DNA from: JADJPO01 sp963825645
Lineage (GTDB): Bacteria; Actinomycetota; Actinomycetes; Actinomycetales; Kineosporiaceae
DNA: 64,000 bases
Reading direction: 5' to 3'
Assembly (NCBI GenBank): GCA_963825645.1
Contig: CAWGTT010000002.1
Coordinates: 310,001 to 374,000, forward strand
Positions within the stretch are counted from its first letter, which is position 1. Every line of letters starts with the position of its first letter. Under the pieces are notes generated by a model. That model was not told the DNA's origin and did no database searches. It saw nothing but the letters and a program-made list of their open reading frames with translations. The translations under genes were made by a program, and so were the position numbers. Below, piece by piece: positions 27,023 through 36,821 of the stretch.

Positions 27023-27345
27023 TTACTGGGCAGGGCGGCGAAGTGCGTCGTCGATGCGTTGGAGGGCAACTGCCTCTCCGCCTTCGAGGCACTTGGCGTA
27101 GACGCGCAGGAGGACCTCGACGCTGTGGCCGGCCCACTCGGCGACCTGGGTGGGCGGCACGCCACCGTTGAGCCAGGTCGACACGGCCGCGTGGCGCAGG
27201 TCGTAGGGGCGACGAGCCAGCGGGGTGGCGTACTGCTGGGGGCTCAGGGCAGCCTTGCGGGCCCGGTCCCAGATCCGGGTGTAGGTGACGCCGGCCAACG
27301 TCTGAGCTTTCGCAGTCATGCGGCGGTCGATCTCCTGGTCGGAAC
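27023..27345 (-). pseudogene. Tyrosine-recombinase integrase, C-terminal remnant
   Basis: The retained region includes the catalytic box II: RRPYDLRHAAVSTWLNGG (Arg and His of RxxH), VAEWAGHSVEVLLRVYAKC (second His and the Tyr nucleophile), plus TYTRIWDRARKAAL before it. The N-terminal binding domain and first catalytic Arg are missing because the IS701-like element starts at about 27345. Its position beside the tRNA-derived repeat indicates the original integrase of the island. Confidence 0.8.
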
Positions 27346-28614
27346 GCCGTGATCGTTTATGTGGGGTGTGGTCTGGCCTGGGGTGATGGCCATTATTCGG
27401 TTGCGGCGGAACGCGATCAGCATGTCGGTGACGGCGATGTGCTGCTTGTGCCGGTGCCACGGGGCGGCAGCCAGGCGGGCGACCAGGTCGTCACCGGCGG
27501 TGCCGGTGTGGTGGTACCAGCAGGTCAGGATGGTCAGGGTGAGCATGCCGAACGGGACGGTGCGCTCGACGGCGTCTTGGAGCCGGTTCTGGGCCTCGCC
27601 GACGCCGAGCAGGTCCTTGCCGTCCTTGATCGCCTGCTCGATCGCCCACCGGTCGGCGTATCGGGTGATGATCTGCTCAGGGGTGGCATTCAGGTCGGTG
27701 GTGACCAGGGCGATGTCGTAGCTGGTGCTGCTGGCGTCGTCGCGGACCAGGACAACGCGCACCGGGGTGTAGCGCAGGCTGCCGTGCCATAGGCAGGCGA
27801 TCACGGCGACGGCGACGGTGTCGGTGCGGCCGTAGCGGGCTACCGTGACCTAGGCCCAGGTGGCGAGCGTGGCCAGGTCGGCCGGGGTGCCCAGCCTGGC
27901 GCCCTTGAGGGCCGGCCGGCCACGCTTGCCGGTGCGCGGTGGCGCCGCGGCGTAGAGCGCGGCGTTGTGTGCCAGGCGGGTGGTGAACGTGACGGTGGCC
28001 GGCAGGGTCTGCCAGGTCGGGCTCTTGTAGGCGTTGTCGGCGACCACGTGTATCCGCCGGTCGGGGAAGGCACCGGCCAGTAGCGTGACCAGTTGGTGGG
28101 CCTGGTCGGGCTTGGAGGCGCTGGTCTTGGGCTGGTGCAGCCGGAACAGCAACGGGGCGAACACGTTCCGGTCGGTGAACGGCACCGAGACTACGAGCCC
28201 GGCGATCACGAAGCAGTTCCCGCGCCCGATCCCGTCGCGACCTTTGGCCGAGCCGTCGTGCTGCCAGAACACCACGAACACCTTGCGCCCGTATCGGTGG
28301 AACAGGGTGTCATCGACCGCGACGGTCAACGCCTGCCCGTCGCTGGTGAACGTCGACACCACCATCCGGGCCAGCGCCAGCCCGAGTGCGTCCAGATCCC
28401 AGCGGGCAGTGGAGAAGAACCGGTGAGCCACCGACCAATGCCGCACCGCCGCCATCCCGGCCGCGCTCCACATCCCGGTCACCGTCCGCGGCCCGACCGC
28501 GCTCAACGCGCCGGTCACCAACAGCGTGAACGTGGCGAACGTCGGCGCGGTGAACACACCCCGGCATCCGGCTAGCACCTGCAACAGGCACGCCGGTACC
28601 GTGCCGAGTGGAAG
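27316..28614 (-). pseudogene. IS701-like transposase interrupted by a single amber codon
   Basis: N-terminal part 28614-27853: MLPLGTVPACLLQVLAG, VTGALSAVGPRTVTG, AVDDTLFHRYGRKV (first Asp), HVVADNAYKSPTW (second Asp), RTGKRGRPALKG. Then UAG at 27850-27852 after LATLATWA. In the same frame translation would resume with VTVARYGRTDT, then RYADRWAIEQAIKDGKDLLG (Glu region), and end near 27316. One Gln-to-stop change (CAG to TAG) is enough to explain it. It sits inside the integrase gene. I could not define convincing terminal repeats. Confidence 0.75.
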
Positions 28615-28758
28615 CATCGACGAGAACCTCCCCCAACGGGACGTTTCTAGGCACGTCGATGCTTCCGCTATGTCACCCCCTTGATCACGCAACCCAACCG
28701 GGCGTGTCGCGGCCGAGTAATCACCCCAAGATCACGAAGAGTGCGAAACTTGAGCAAC

Positions 28759-29455
28759 GTGTGGGTGCCCGAAACTCTGCAAACCTCATGCGACCTGCGC
28801 ATACTCGTGTACGACGCCGCCGAGCCGATCACGCTTGACGACGCGTCCACCCGGGTCCGCAGCAGCCGACGGGAGGGCGCGCAGTGGTGCTGCCTGCCCC
28901 AGTGAGCGGTGCGGTCGGTGGGTGTTGAAGTGCTCCTCGTACGCCTGCAGGGCGTGCCGGGCGTGCGCGGCGTTCATGATGAGCACCTGGTCCAGGAGCT
29001 CTCGTCGGACGCTGCCGACGAACCGTTCGGCGATGGCAATCGCTCGGGGCGCCCGGACCGGAGTCTTGATCACGTCGGCGCCGACCGAGGCGAACACCGC
29101 ATCGAACGACGACACGAACCTGGAGTCCCGATCCCGGGTCAGGAACCGCACCCGCGTGCCGGTGTCCTCGAGGTCGGTCACGAGGTTCCGGGCCAGCTGC
29201 GTCAGCCACGCCCCGGTCGGATGTGCTGTCACGGCGAGGATCCGGACCCTGCGGGTGGCGTGCTCGACGGTGAAGAACACGTAGAGCCGCCGCAGGGTGA
29301 TGGTGTCGACGTGGAACAGGTCGCACGCGCCACGATCCCCTCAGCCTGCGCCGTCAGGAACTGTCCCCAGGTCGGGCCCGACCGGCCAGGCGCCGGGTCC
29401 AGCCCGTGGGACTTCAGGATCGATCAGACCGTCGACGCGCCGACCCGGTCGCCTA
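28759..29455 (-). pseudogene. Decayed IS3/IS481-like transposase, relative of the element at position 1
   Basis: The readable core 29280-28786 (FFTVEHATRRVRILAV, FLTRDRDSRF, AERFVGSVRRELLDQ, THRPHRSLGQAA, GVVHEYAQVA) closely matches the first transposase. Upstream the gene is broken: two extra bases near 29325 shift the frame, and a TGA replaces the Trp codon of STVWSIL near 29425. It is cut at about 29455 by the next IS. Its 3' terminal sequence is at 28759-28781. Confidence 0.8.
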
Positions 29456-29538
29456 GCCGGACCTTCCGACGATCATGCGCCTTGGGAGGGTATTTCGGCT
29501 GGTGGGGGGCTGGTTCGGGGACTGCGGGGGTGTATGAC

Positions 29539-30570
29539 CTAACGCTTGGGTGCGTACCGGTCGAGGCGGAGGATCTGGGTGAGCTGGTCCTGGAGTTCGG
29601 TGGTGTCGGTGACCATGCGCCGGGCCTTGGGGCGGCCTCGTCCGGTGGTGGGGTAGAGCAGCACGGTTTCGCCGATGCCTGCCAGCTGTGCCAGCAGTTC
29701 CCGGACGGATAGGTCCAGTCCGGCGCGCTCGGCCGCCAGGCGCATCAGGTGGGCGATCTGCAGGGCGAGTACGCAGGTGAAGACGTGGACGCGGATGTTG
29801 TGTTCGCTCCAGTGGAACATCGGGGAGAACGAGACGACGTGGCGGTCTTTGAGTTGGCGGAAGGAGAACTCGGCTTCGGACTGGGACCGGTAGCCGGCTA
29901 CCACCTCGGTGGGGGTCCAGTGGTCGTGGTCGGTGATCAGGACGTGTTTGCCGAACAGTTCGTCTTCCAGTTGCTTGCGGGCGGCCGGGTCGACGTGCCA
30001 GGTCAGGCGTAGCTCGGTGGGGATCTCGCCGGTCAGGTCCCACCGGACCACGCGGCGGACCCAGGTGTCCTTGGTGATGTCGCGGAGGGCCTCTTCGACT
30101 TTGTCGCGGGTTCGGCGGGTGCGGCCGCGGGCCAGGGTGGCGGCCAGGTCGTCCAGCTTGCGGGCGGCCTTGGCCAAGGTGGTGCCCTCGAATCCGGTGA
30201 CCTGGGCGGCGTGCAGTTCCTCGGAGTGGGTCAGGATCGCCCGCCGGCTGGTGCCGTAGACGGTGCGGCGGACCTCGATGGCGGTCAGCCCTGGGTAGCC
30301 CTGGACGGGGGTGCGTGTGCGGGCGGGCAGGGCGAGCAGGTCGGGGCAGGCGCTGGCCGGGACCGATCCGACGTAGTGCAGGCGCGTGGCGGCCAGTTCG
30401 GCGAAGTTGGCGTCGCTGTTCTGCCCGGCGTCGAACACCACCGTCATGTCGGTGCCGGGGTGTCCGGCAGCGGCGGCGAGTTCGGTGTGCCGGGCCGCCA
30501 GAGTCTTGATCATCGAAGGGAACTGGGTGACGTCGGGCCGGTCACCGGGGTAGGCGTGGGACCCGGCGTG
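29539..30570 (-). pseudogene. IS1634-like (IS4 superfamily) transposase, 5'-truncated
   Basis: Reads from HAYPGDRPDVTQFPSM through the DDE domain: MTVVFDAGQNSD, HYVGSVPASACPDLL, YRSQSEAEFSFRQLKDRHVV (the Glu-containing YREK-like region), VHVFTCVLALQIAHL, ending ILRLDRYAPKR. About the first third of the family protein is missing; the frame beyond 30570 belongs to another IS. It is nested inside the neighbouring IS3-like remnant. Confidence 0.8.
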
Positions 30571-30774
30571 CCGGTGGAAGCCGCAACGCCCACAGGGCGA
30601 TCGCCGCCCGGTCCGACCACGACAACCGAGGCCGGCCCATCTGGCGCTGCAGCACAGCCAGCTGGTGACGCAACACCAGGATCTCCGCGTCCTTCGCCGC
30701 ACCCGAGCGGCTCAACAGAGCCAGCCCAGCCAACAGACCACGCGCGACCAGATACCCGAACCGCAACCCCATGA
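30565..30774 (-). pseudogene. N-terminal fragment of an IS3/IS481-like transposase
   Basis: Begins MGLRFGYLVARGLLAG and has the family hallmark AAKDAEILVLRHQLAVLQRQ, then GRPRLSWSDRAAIALWAL. It ends at the IS1634 boundary. Together with the terminal sequence at 30827-30849, it shows that an IS of this family once lay between here and the PadR gene. Confidence 0.7.
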
Positions 30775-30854
30775 CCGTGATCATCTCAGGTGACGCCACC
30801 GACAAACGCCCTGGTCAGCGGCTGTGTGCAGAGTTTCTGGCACCCACAGGGCCC

Positions 30855-31071
30855 GGCGGGCGACTCCCGCCAGGCCGTCTCAACCCAGGGCGTCCTTGCG
30901 CAGCCGGCTGAGCAAGGGGTACATCGTCCCCTCGCTGGCCTCCAAGCCTGCTTCGGAGAGTTCGGTGACCAGGTCGTAGCCGTAACGCTGCTCACCCTCC
31001 AGCAGCGCGAGTACGCAGTACTCCAGCGCCCCGCGTCGGAGCTGGGTTACAGCGGAATCGGCGGCTGCCAT
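30855..31071 (-). pseudogene. PadR-family transcriptional regulator, 3'-truncated by IS
   Basis: Starts MAAADSAVTQLRRGAL and has the PadR winged helix: EYCVLALLEGEQRYGYDLV, GLEASEGTMYPLLSRLRKD. The protein stops at DALG because of a shift; the other frame gives the expected VETAWRESPAGP, and then the IS terminal sequence begins. The C-terminal dimerisation helix is lost. A perfect inverted repeat directly upstream is probably its operator. PadR proteins commonly repress themselves and a neighbouring transporter or membrane gene, which may have been displaced here. Confidence 0.75.
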
Positions 31072-31076
31072 GCACG

Positions 31077-31102
31077 ACAAGGTAGTCGGGTCACTACCTT
31101 GT
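31077..31102. promoter_or_regulatory. Palindromic operator before PadR
   Basis: ACAAGGTAGT (31077-31086) and its exact reverse complement ACTACCTTGT (31093-31102) flank 6 bases, ending 6 bases from the PadR start codon. The spacing and position fit autoregulation by a PadR dimer (family knowledge). Confidence 0.65.
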
Positions 31103-31473
31103 ACCGCAAGGGTTTGGCGGTGGCGCCCAGACCGGGAGTACGACCGGCGAGAGTCGAACTCGCACTGGCCGGGACCTTGACCTGGCGGGCCTTCGCGTCG
31201 ACTCCAAGGCACAAGCCGAACAGGTCGGGTCGGTGTCCGTCGAACGCCTCGGCCACGTGATTGGCCGACTTCCGACGCACCTGGCCGGTCGCCACCCGAG
31301 TGAACCTAGCCGTCGAGCGCCACGGCGACAACGAAACAGGTTCTGCGAATGGAGCGCCGGATGCCTCGCCGCGAGCGGCGCCCGGCAATCGACCAGCCGG
31401 GCATGGCACACCGACGCCAGGCGAAGAGGGCTCGGGAAGTCGGTGGGCTCCGCTGCCGGGGGCCTTGCGACGG

Positions 31474-31695
31474 TCACCTCCGCCGGGTTCGGATCCACCC
31501 GGCGAGTGCGATCAGGGCGATGGCGAGAAGGACGCCACCGATGGCGACGAACCCGGGTGCCCGATTGTCTCCGCCGAAGACGCCGTTCGCCACGAACACG
31601 GCCACGAAGGCGAGCACCACTCGCCTGGCCACGCTCATCTGGTCATGCCTGCCGGGCATGTCGCCCGCGCTCGTCTCGTTCTGGTCCTCGCTCAT
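31474..31695 (-). CDS. Small two-helix membrane protein
   Basis: 73 residues from MSEDQNETSAGD, with GAGAAGGG upstream. Polar N-terminus, then hydrophobic segments VVLAFVAVFVANGVFG and FVAIGGVLLAIALIALAGWI, ending in RTRRR, suggesting both termini inside. No family recognised. It lies downstream of the lactonase-like gene on the same strand (135-base gap). The stretch 31103-31473 contains no gene; a T-arm-like segment near 31145-31170 is the only feature. Confidence 0.6.
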   Translation of the reverse strand: MSEDQNETSAGDMPGRHDQMSVARRVVLAFVAVFVANGVFGGDNRAPGFVAIGGVLLAIALIALAGWIRTRRR

Positions 31696-31829
31696 GGGGT
31701 GCCCTTCTCGTGGGTCGGCCGCTCCGCCGGGGCGGTCGTGCCGTGGGGTTCGGGGATCGAACCGGGCCGGGACGTCGCGGGGGGTGGTGAGGCCCCGGCC
31801 TGGTTCGGTCACGGATGCGCTGGGGTGTG

Positions 31830-33005
31830 TCAGCGGGCCGCGATGCCCTCCATGCCGGTGGTGGTGAATGCGGGCAGACCTGAGACCGTCTGGATCCGCT
31901 CCAGCGAGCCGTCGCCGGAGACGGCGTACACCCCGAGGCTCCCGGCGACCGCTTCCTGCACGTACAGGAATCGGCCGTTGCTGGATGCTGCGAGGTCAAT
32001 CGGGCCGGCTGCGGTGGTGGCGGCGACGGGGTTGGTGAGGATCGCGGAACCGTCGGCGGCCACCTGCCACGCGGACAGGGATGCTGACCCGGCGTTCGCG
32101 CCGTAGATCGTGCGGCCGACCTCGATGTTCCAGCACAGCGCCGCGGCGGCGGTGGAGGCCGAGGAGCCGAGCAGGGTGAGGGAGCCGTCGCGGGCGACGC
32201 TGTAGGAGCTGGTCTTGTCGGTACCGGCCTCGGTGACGTGGACGGTTCCACGTCGGTCGACGACGAAGGAGAACGGCACGGGTCCGGCCGAGGCGGTGAC
32301 CAGCGGTGTGGCTGAGGGGTACCCGGCACGGTCGACCGGGAAGGTCAGGATCTGGTTGTGGTTCTTGGTGGTCACGATGAGGGCGCGGCCATTGCTGCTG
32401 AACCCGATCTGGGCCGGCGCGGAGATGAACACCGGCGGGTTGGCGTTGCCCAGGCCGAGGGTGCGGTGGGATCCGGGCAGCGGCACGAGGGCTCCACGGT
32501 TGAGCTCAAAGCCCGAGACGCTCCCGTCTCCCCCGGCGTTGAGGACGTACACCAGGTCACCGTGGACGGCGATGCTCGACGGGAACTGGCCACCGGACGG
32601 CACGACGGAGGCGCGAGTCAGGCTGGTGCCACGAACGGCGAAGGAGGTGACTGTGTCGCTGCCGGCGTTCACGGCGAGCAGCACGCGGTGGTCGGAGTCC
32701 AGGACCAGGGATCCCTGCGATGCCAGGGCGTCCAGCGGGACGCCGATCTCTGTCCCGCCGTTGCCTCCGGTGGGGTAGGTGCCCGCCGCGGTCAGGAGGC
32801 CGGACGCGCTGCGCGCGTAGGTCGCGATCTGGTTGCCGTCCGTGGAGTTGAGCTGGACGAAGACCGCCCCGGCTACCCGGTCGTCGTGATGACCGACGTC
32901 GGCAGACGCCGCGCCCAGCGGGCTGAGCAGGAGAGCGATGGCCGCACCGGCGGCGGCGAGGAGCGTGCGGCGCGGGACCGAGCGGGTAAGGGGTGAACGG
33001 GTCAT
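31830..33005 (-). CDS. Secreted lactonase-like seven-bladed beta-propeller
   Basis: 391 residues from MTRSPLTRSVPRRTLL. The start has TTGGAG 7-8 bases upstream. The N-terminus combines Arg-Arg (VPRRTLLAAAG) with a hydrophobic stretch (AAIALLLSPLGAASA), so Tat export is possible. The body has 6-phosphogluconolactonase/YncE-like strands: GAVFVQLNSTDGNQIATY, LLAVNAGSDTVTSFAV, LVYVLNAGGDGSVSGFEL, PAQIGFSSNGRALIVTTK, FLYVQEAVAGSLGVYAV. Because it is exported, a cytosolic pentose-pathway role is unlikely; an extracellular lactonase or binding protein is more plausible. The 475-base divergent gap to the hydrolase at 33482 has no recognisable gene. Confidence 0.8.
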   Translation of the reverse strand: MTRSPLTRSVPRRTLLAAAGAAIALLLSPLGAASADVGHHDDRVAGAVFVQLNSTDGNQIATYARSASGLLTAAGTYPTGGNGGTEIGVPLDALASQGSLVLDSDHRVLLAVNAGSDTVTSFAVRGTSLTRASVVPSGGQFPSSIAVHGDLVYVLNAGGDGSVSGFELNRGALVPLPGSHRTLGLGNANPPVFISAPAQIGFSSNGRALIVTTKNHNQILTFPVDRAGYPSATPLVTASAGPVPFSFVVDRRGTVHVTEAGTDKTSSYSVARDGSLTLLGSSASTAAAALCWNIEVGRTIYGANAGSASLSAWQVAADGSAILTNPVAATTAAGPIDLAASSNGRFLYVQEAVAGSLGVYAVSGDGSLERIQTVSGLPAFTTTGMEGIAAR

Positions 33006-33481
33006 GGCGGACTCCAAGGGGCGAGTAGGGATGGCCAGGTGGCCGTCCGTCACGCGATGCCTCGCGCGACCGACGAACACTTGGCGTCGGCGCCACCACG
33101 CGCTCTTACCTGTCATCCCGAGTTCCTCTCGGGACCCCACGATCCTCAGGTCAGATCGCCATTGACCCAGGGCCCATCAGCAAGAACCCGGTCGCGCGTG
33201 CTGCCGATCACGGATGACTTCACGCGGGGGCCCCGGGTCCCGGTGAGGACACCCATCGCTGGCCCTGGTTACTTGTGGCGTGAACGACAGCCGCCGTCAT
33301 CCGTCGGCCCCGTGAGTGCACACCCGTGGGGCGGTCTCGGAGGTTGCCGCACCGAGGGCGTCACGGAAGGAGCGGTCATCAGGGAGGTAAGACGCTCACC
33401 GGCGGTGATGCCAAGTACGCGACACATCCACCCTCGCCCTCGGTGGCCGACACCGGTGGGCAGTCTGATCCGGAGGTTGCC

Positions 33482-34369
33482 ATGACCACGTTCCACACCG
33501 CCACGGCGGAAGGCCTCGACGTCTTCTACCGTGAGGCCGGAGACCCGGCCAACCCCCAGCTCCTCCTCCTGGGAGGCTTCCCGTCCTCGTCGCACCAGTT
33601 CAGGGACCTCATCCCGGCCCTGGCCGACCGCTTCCACGTCCTGTCGCCGGACTACCCCGGCTTCGGGAACAGTGACATGCCGGACCCGTCGACGTGGGAC
33701 TACACGTTCGACCACCTGGCGCAGGTCGTGGACGGGCTCCTGACGCAAGTCGGCTTCACCGGCCCGATGGGTATCTACATGCAGGACTACGGCGGCCCCA
33801 TCGGCAACCGGATCATCGCGAAGCACCCCGAGTGGCTGACCTGGCAGGTGATCCAGAACGCGAACACGTACGACGAGGGGTTCACTGAGACGTGGGACGG
33901 CATCCGCCATGCCCTGTGGGTCGACCGGAGTGCCGAGACCGAGGCGCCGCTGGAAGCGTTCCTGCTCCCTGAGACGGTCAAGGCGATCTACACCACGGGC
34001 CACCCCGACACGAGCAAGATCAGCCCGGACAACTGGACCACGGATCTCTACTTCCTCGCGCGCCCCGGGGCGCACCGAGTCCAACTGGACCTCTTCTACG
34101 ACTACCGGACGAACGCTGCCCTCTACGACACCTGGCAGGCGTCGCTCCGCGAACGCCAGCCGATCACGCTGATCTTCTGGGGTCAGGGGGACATCTTCTT
34201 CACCCCGGCGGGTGGCGAGGCGTACCTGCGCGACCTTCCGGACGCCGAGCTGGTCCGGCTGGACTCGGGCCACTTCGCCGTCGAGGACAACCTGGACCTC
34301 ATCGCACACAAGATCGTCGACTTCTTCGATGCGCGCGTCGCGGCGACGCCGCTCGCCGCAGCCCGGTGA
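33482..34369 (+). CDS. Alpha/beta hydrolase of the haloalkane dehalogenase / epoxide hydrolase type
   Basis: A 295-residue protein preceded by GGAGG at 7 bases. It has the HGG-like oxyanion loop (LLLGGFPSSSHQFRDLI), DYPGFGNSD, and a nucleophile elbow with Asp (IYMQDYGGPIGNRI) instead of Ser, the signature of haloalkane dehalogenases and epoxide hydrolases. The acid is likely in FWGQGDIFFTP and the His in LDSGHFAVEDN. Start of a gene string with FMN reductase and a MOSC/oxidoreductase fusion, overlapping the next gene by 4 bases. Substrate unknown; a detoxification string is a reasonable inference. Confidence 0.85.
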   Translation: MTTFHTATAEGLDVFYREAGDPANPQLLLLGGFPSSSHQFRDLIPALADRFHVLSPDYPGFGNSDMPDPSTWDYTFDHLAQVVDGLLTQVGFTGPMGIYMQDYGGPIGNRIIAKHPEWLTWQVIQNANTYDEGFTETWDGIRHALWVDRSAETEAPLEAFLLPETVKAIYTTGHPDTSKISPDNWTTDLYFLARPGAHRVQLDLFYDYRTNAALYDTWQASLRERQPITLIFWGQGDIFFTPAGGEAYLRDLPDAELVRLDSGHFAVEDNLDLIAHKIVDFFDARVAATPLAAAR

Positions 34370-34986
34370 GCCAGGGAGCGCCGCGGGCGTCGGGCCTGTC
34401 GCCGGCGGTCGGACGTGACCGCCGGCGAGGCCCGCGGAGCGCGACGGTGCAGGTGCTACTGGTCACCGGCAGCACGCGCCGACTCTCGGTGAACACGGCC
34501 GCTCTTCGCACGGCAGGCGCCGCGCCCCCGTCGGGCGTCGTCGCATCTCTCCTCGAGGCCTTGGCGACGCTCCCGGCCTTCAATCCCGACGACGACCACG
34601 ACCCGCTGCCCGCAGCGGTCGCCGACCTGCGCAGGCGCCTCGCGTCGGCCGATGCCGTCCTCTTCTGCACCCCGGAGTACGCAGGCGGGCTTCCCGGGAG
34701 CTTCAAGAACCTGCTCGACTGGACCGTGGGAGGCGGCGACCTCCACCGGAAACCGGTCGCCTGGGTCACAGTGGCCCCCGACGGCAGAGGGGACGGGGCG
34801 CGGGCGTCCCTGGAGTCCGTCCTCGGGTACGTCGGGGCGCAGGTGGTCGCCGACGCCTGCGCCCGCGTTCCGATCGCCGGGACCGCGATCGATGCGGACG
34901 GGCTCGTTGCCGACACGGGAGTCCGCGCCGCCGTCGGCGACGTCCTCCGGGCGATCGCCGGCCACGTGAGGTCCTCGGGTGGCTAA
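34366..34986 (+). CDS. NADPH-dependent FMN reductase family protein
   Basis: 206 residues from the GTG that overlaps the hydrolase stop (GTGA); a second GTG at 34447 would begin just before VQVLLVTGSTR and give a more typical N-terminus. Flavodoxin-like motifs: GSTRRLSVNTAAL (FMN phosphate loop), LFCTPEYAGGLPGSFKNLLDW (family signature) and KPVAWVTVAP. Likely supplies reduced flavin or reduces quinone-like compounds. Its stop overlaps the following MOSC fusion by 8 bases. Confidence 0.85.
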   Translation: MSQGAPRASGLSPAVGRDRRRGPRSATVQVLLVTGSTRRLSVNTAALRTAGAAPPSGVVASLLEALATLPAFNPDDDHDPLPAAVADLRRRLASADAVLFCTPEYAGGLPGSFKNLLDWTVGGGDLHRKPVAWVTVAPDGRGDGARASLESVLGYVGAQVVADACARVPIAGTAIDADGLVADTGVRAAVGDVLRAIAGHVRSSGG

Positions 34987-36763
34987 GTGGGACGGCCCGA
35001 GAACGGTTGGTCGCCTCGTGGCCGTGAACCTCGGGCTCCCACGTGACGTGGCGTGGCGCGGTCGAACCGTCCGCACCGCGGTCTGGAAGCGCGCGGTCGA
35101 CGGCCCGCACGTGGTTCGGAGGCTGAACGTGGACGGGGACGCGCAGGGAGACCTCGCGGGTCACGGTGGGCCTCATCGGGCCATGCTCGTGTATCAGCTC
35201 GAGGCCTACCGGCACTGGAGCCACCACTTCGCGCGAAACGATTTCGTACACGGGCAGTTCGGTGAGAACTTCACCGTCGACGGCCTCGCGGACGACGACG
35301 TGTGCATCGGTGACCGGTTCGAGGTCGGCGGAGCGCTCGTGGAGGTGAGCCAGCCCCGCGTCACGTGCTACCGGGTCGGACTCCGGATGGGAGAGCCCCA
35401 ACTGCCCGCGCTCCTGGTCTCTCACCGGCGGCCCGGGTTCTACCTTCGGGTGCTCCGCGAGGGTGTCGTCGAGGCGGGAGACGAGTTTGTCCGGGTTCAC
35501 GCCGACCCTGCGCAGATGACCGTTGCGGACGTCGATGGCCTGCTCTACCTGCCAGGGCGCGACTCCGCTCTCGTGGAGAAGGCATTGCGCCTGCCGGCGC
35601 TGAGCCCTGGCTGGCGTGGATCGTTCGAGGCACTGGCGACGGCCGGCGGCACGACCGCTGGCAACGTCGGGCTGAATGATGCCGCCGGCGGGCTGCCGGC
35701 CGCCTGGGCAGGCTTCCGCTCGCACGAGGTGGTGAACGTCGCGTACGAGACCTCGACCGTCCTGTCCCTCCACCTGGCCGCGATCGACGGCCGCGCGTTG
35801 CCTTCCGCCCTTCCGGGGCAGTCCGTCGCCCTTCAGTTCCCGGTCGGCGACGGGGGCAAACGAACGTCGCGCAACTATTCGCTCTCGGGCCCACCCGGCT
35901 CCGCGGAGTTTCGCGTGAGCATCAAGCGCGAGGTCGACGGTGTGGTGAGCAGCTTCGTGCACTCGCGGGTGCGCGCGGGGACCATCGTGTCGATGTCGGC
36001 ACCGCGCGGCCGTTTCACGCTCGAGCCCGGAGACTCGCCGGTGGTGCTCGTGTCCGCGGGAATCGGCGCGACCCCGGTGCTTGCGATGCTTCATGCGCTC
36101 GCGAGTCAACGCTCGATGCGTGAGGTGTGGTGGGTCCACAGCTCACGCAACGGCAGTGAGCATCCCTTTGCAGCGGAGGTGCGCCGTGTGCTTGCCGGGC
36201 TCCCCAACGCCCACGCAGTGATCTGCTACAGCGCTCCGAGGGCGACCGACACACGTGGTCGCGACTACACCCACCGCGGCCGCCTGACGGCCGACCTCCT
36301 CGGCGCGCTCGGCCTCCCCCGCGACGCGCACGTCTATCTCTGTGGGCCACAGGTGTTCATGTCCGATGCCCGCTCCGCCCTCACCGACCTCGGACTCGAA
36401 CCCGCCCGCATCCATTCCGAGGTCTTCGGTGCCGCTCCCGCCCTCGCGCCGGGAATCGACAGCGGGCCACTGCCGATGCCCCACCTGCCTGCTGGCGCGG
36501 TCGGACGTGGCCCGGCGCTCACCTTCGCGCGGAGCGGTCTGACGGTGCCGTGGCGCGAGGACTTCGCCAGCATCCTCGACTGCGCTGAGGCGTGCGACGT
36601 CCCAGTTCAGTGGTCGTGCAGGTCAGGGGTCTGCCACAGCTGCGAGGTCACGCTGCTCGATGGCTCTGTGGCCTATGAGCCGGTTCCGCTCGACCTGCCG
36701 GCCGAGGGGAACGTCCTCGTGTGTTGCGTGACACCGCGCGACGACGTCGTCGTCGACCTGTGA
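34979..36763 (+). CDS. MOSC domain fused to FAD/NAD oxidoreductase and 2Fe-2S ferredoxin
   Basis: A 594-residue three-part enzyme. Residues about 15-215: YiiM-like MOSC domain (NVDGDAQGDLAGHGGPHRAMLVY, FGENFTVDGL, PRVTCYRVGLRMG with the conserved Cys). Residues about 245-345: FAD-binding barrel (RNYSLSGPPGSAEFRVSIKR). About 350-465: NAD-binding (VLVSAGIGATPVLAML, VYLCGPQVFM). C-terminus: plant-type ferredoxin with WSCRSGVCHSCEV and the last Cys in VLVCCVTP. The architecture suggests reduction of a substrate by molybdenum-cofactor sulfur chemistry or pterin-linked reductive detoxification, with electrons passing NAD(P)H, FAD, 2Fe-2S. A second MOSC protein is 1.4 kb downstream. Confidence 0.9.
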   Translation: MAKWDGPRTVGRLVAVNLGLPRDVAWRGRTVRTAVWKRAVDGPHVVRRLNVDGDAQGDLAGHGGPHRAMLVYQLEAYRHWSHHFARNDFVHGQFGENFTVDGLADDDVCIGDRFEVGGALVEVSQPRVTCYRVGLRMGEPQLPALLVSHRRPGFYLRVLREGVVEAGDEFVRVHADPAQMTVADVDGLLYLPGRDSALVEKALRLPALSPGWRGSFEALATAGGTTAGNVGLNDAAGGLPAAWAGFRSHEVVNVAYETSTVLSLHLAAIDGRALPSALPGQSVALQFPVGDGGKRTSRNYSLSGPPGSAEFRVSIKREVDGVVSSFVHSRVRAGTIVSMSAPRGRFTLEPGDSPVVLVSAGIGATPVLAMLHALASQRSMREVWWVHSSRNGSEHPFAAEVRRVLAGLPNAHAVICYSAPRATDTRGRDYTHRGRLTADLLGALGLPRDAHVYLCGPQVFMSDARSALTDLGLEPARIHSEVFGAAPALAPGIDSGPLPMPHLPAGAVGRGPALTFARSGLTVPWREDFASILDCAEACDVPVQWSCRSGVCHSCEVTLLDGSVAYEPVPLDLPAEGNVLVCCVTPRDDVVVDL

Positions 36764-36821
36764 AGGCGCGACCCCACGTGTCTGCTCCCAGTTCTGGGTC
36801 GGTGGCCGGTGCGATGCCGCG

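Noticed and set aside
31138..31175. T-arm-like segment (GCGAG TTCGACT CTCGC on the minus strand)
   Set aside because: No acceptor, anticodon arm or CCA in the right place, so it cannot be supported as a tRNA; perhaps another integration scar.
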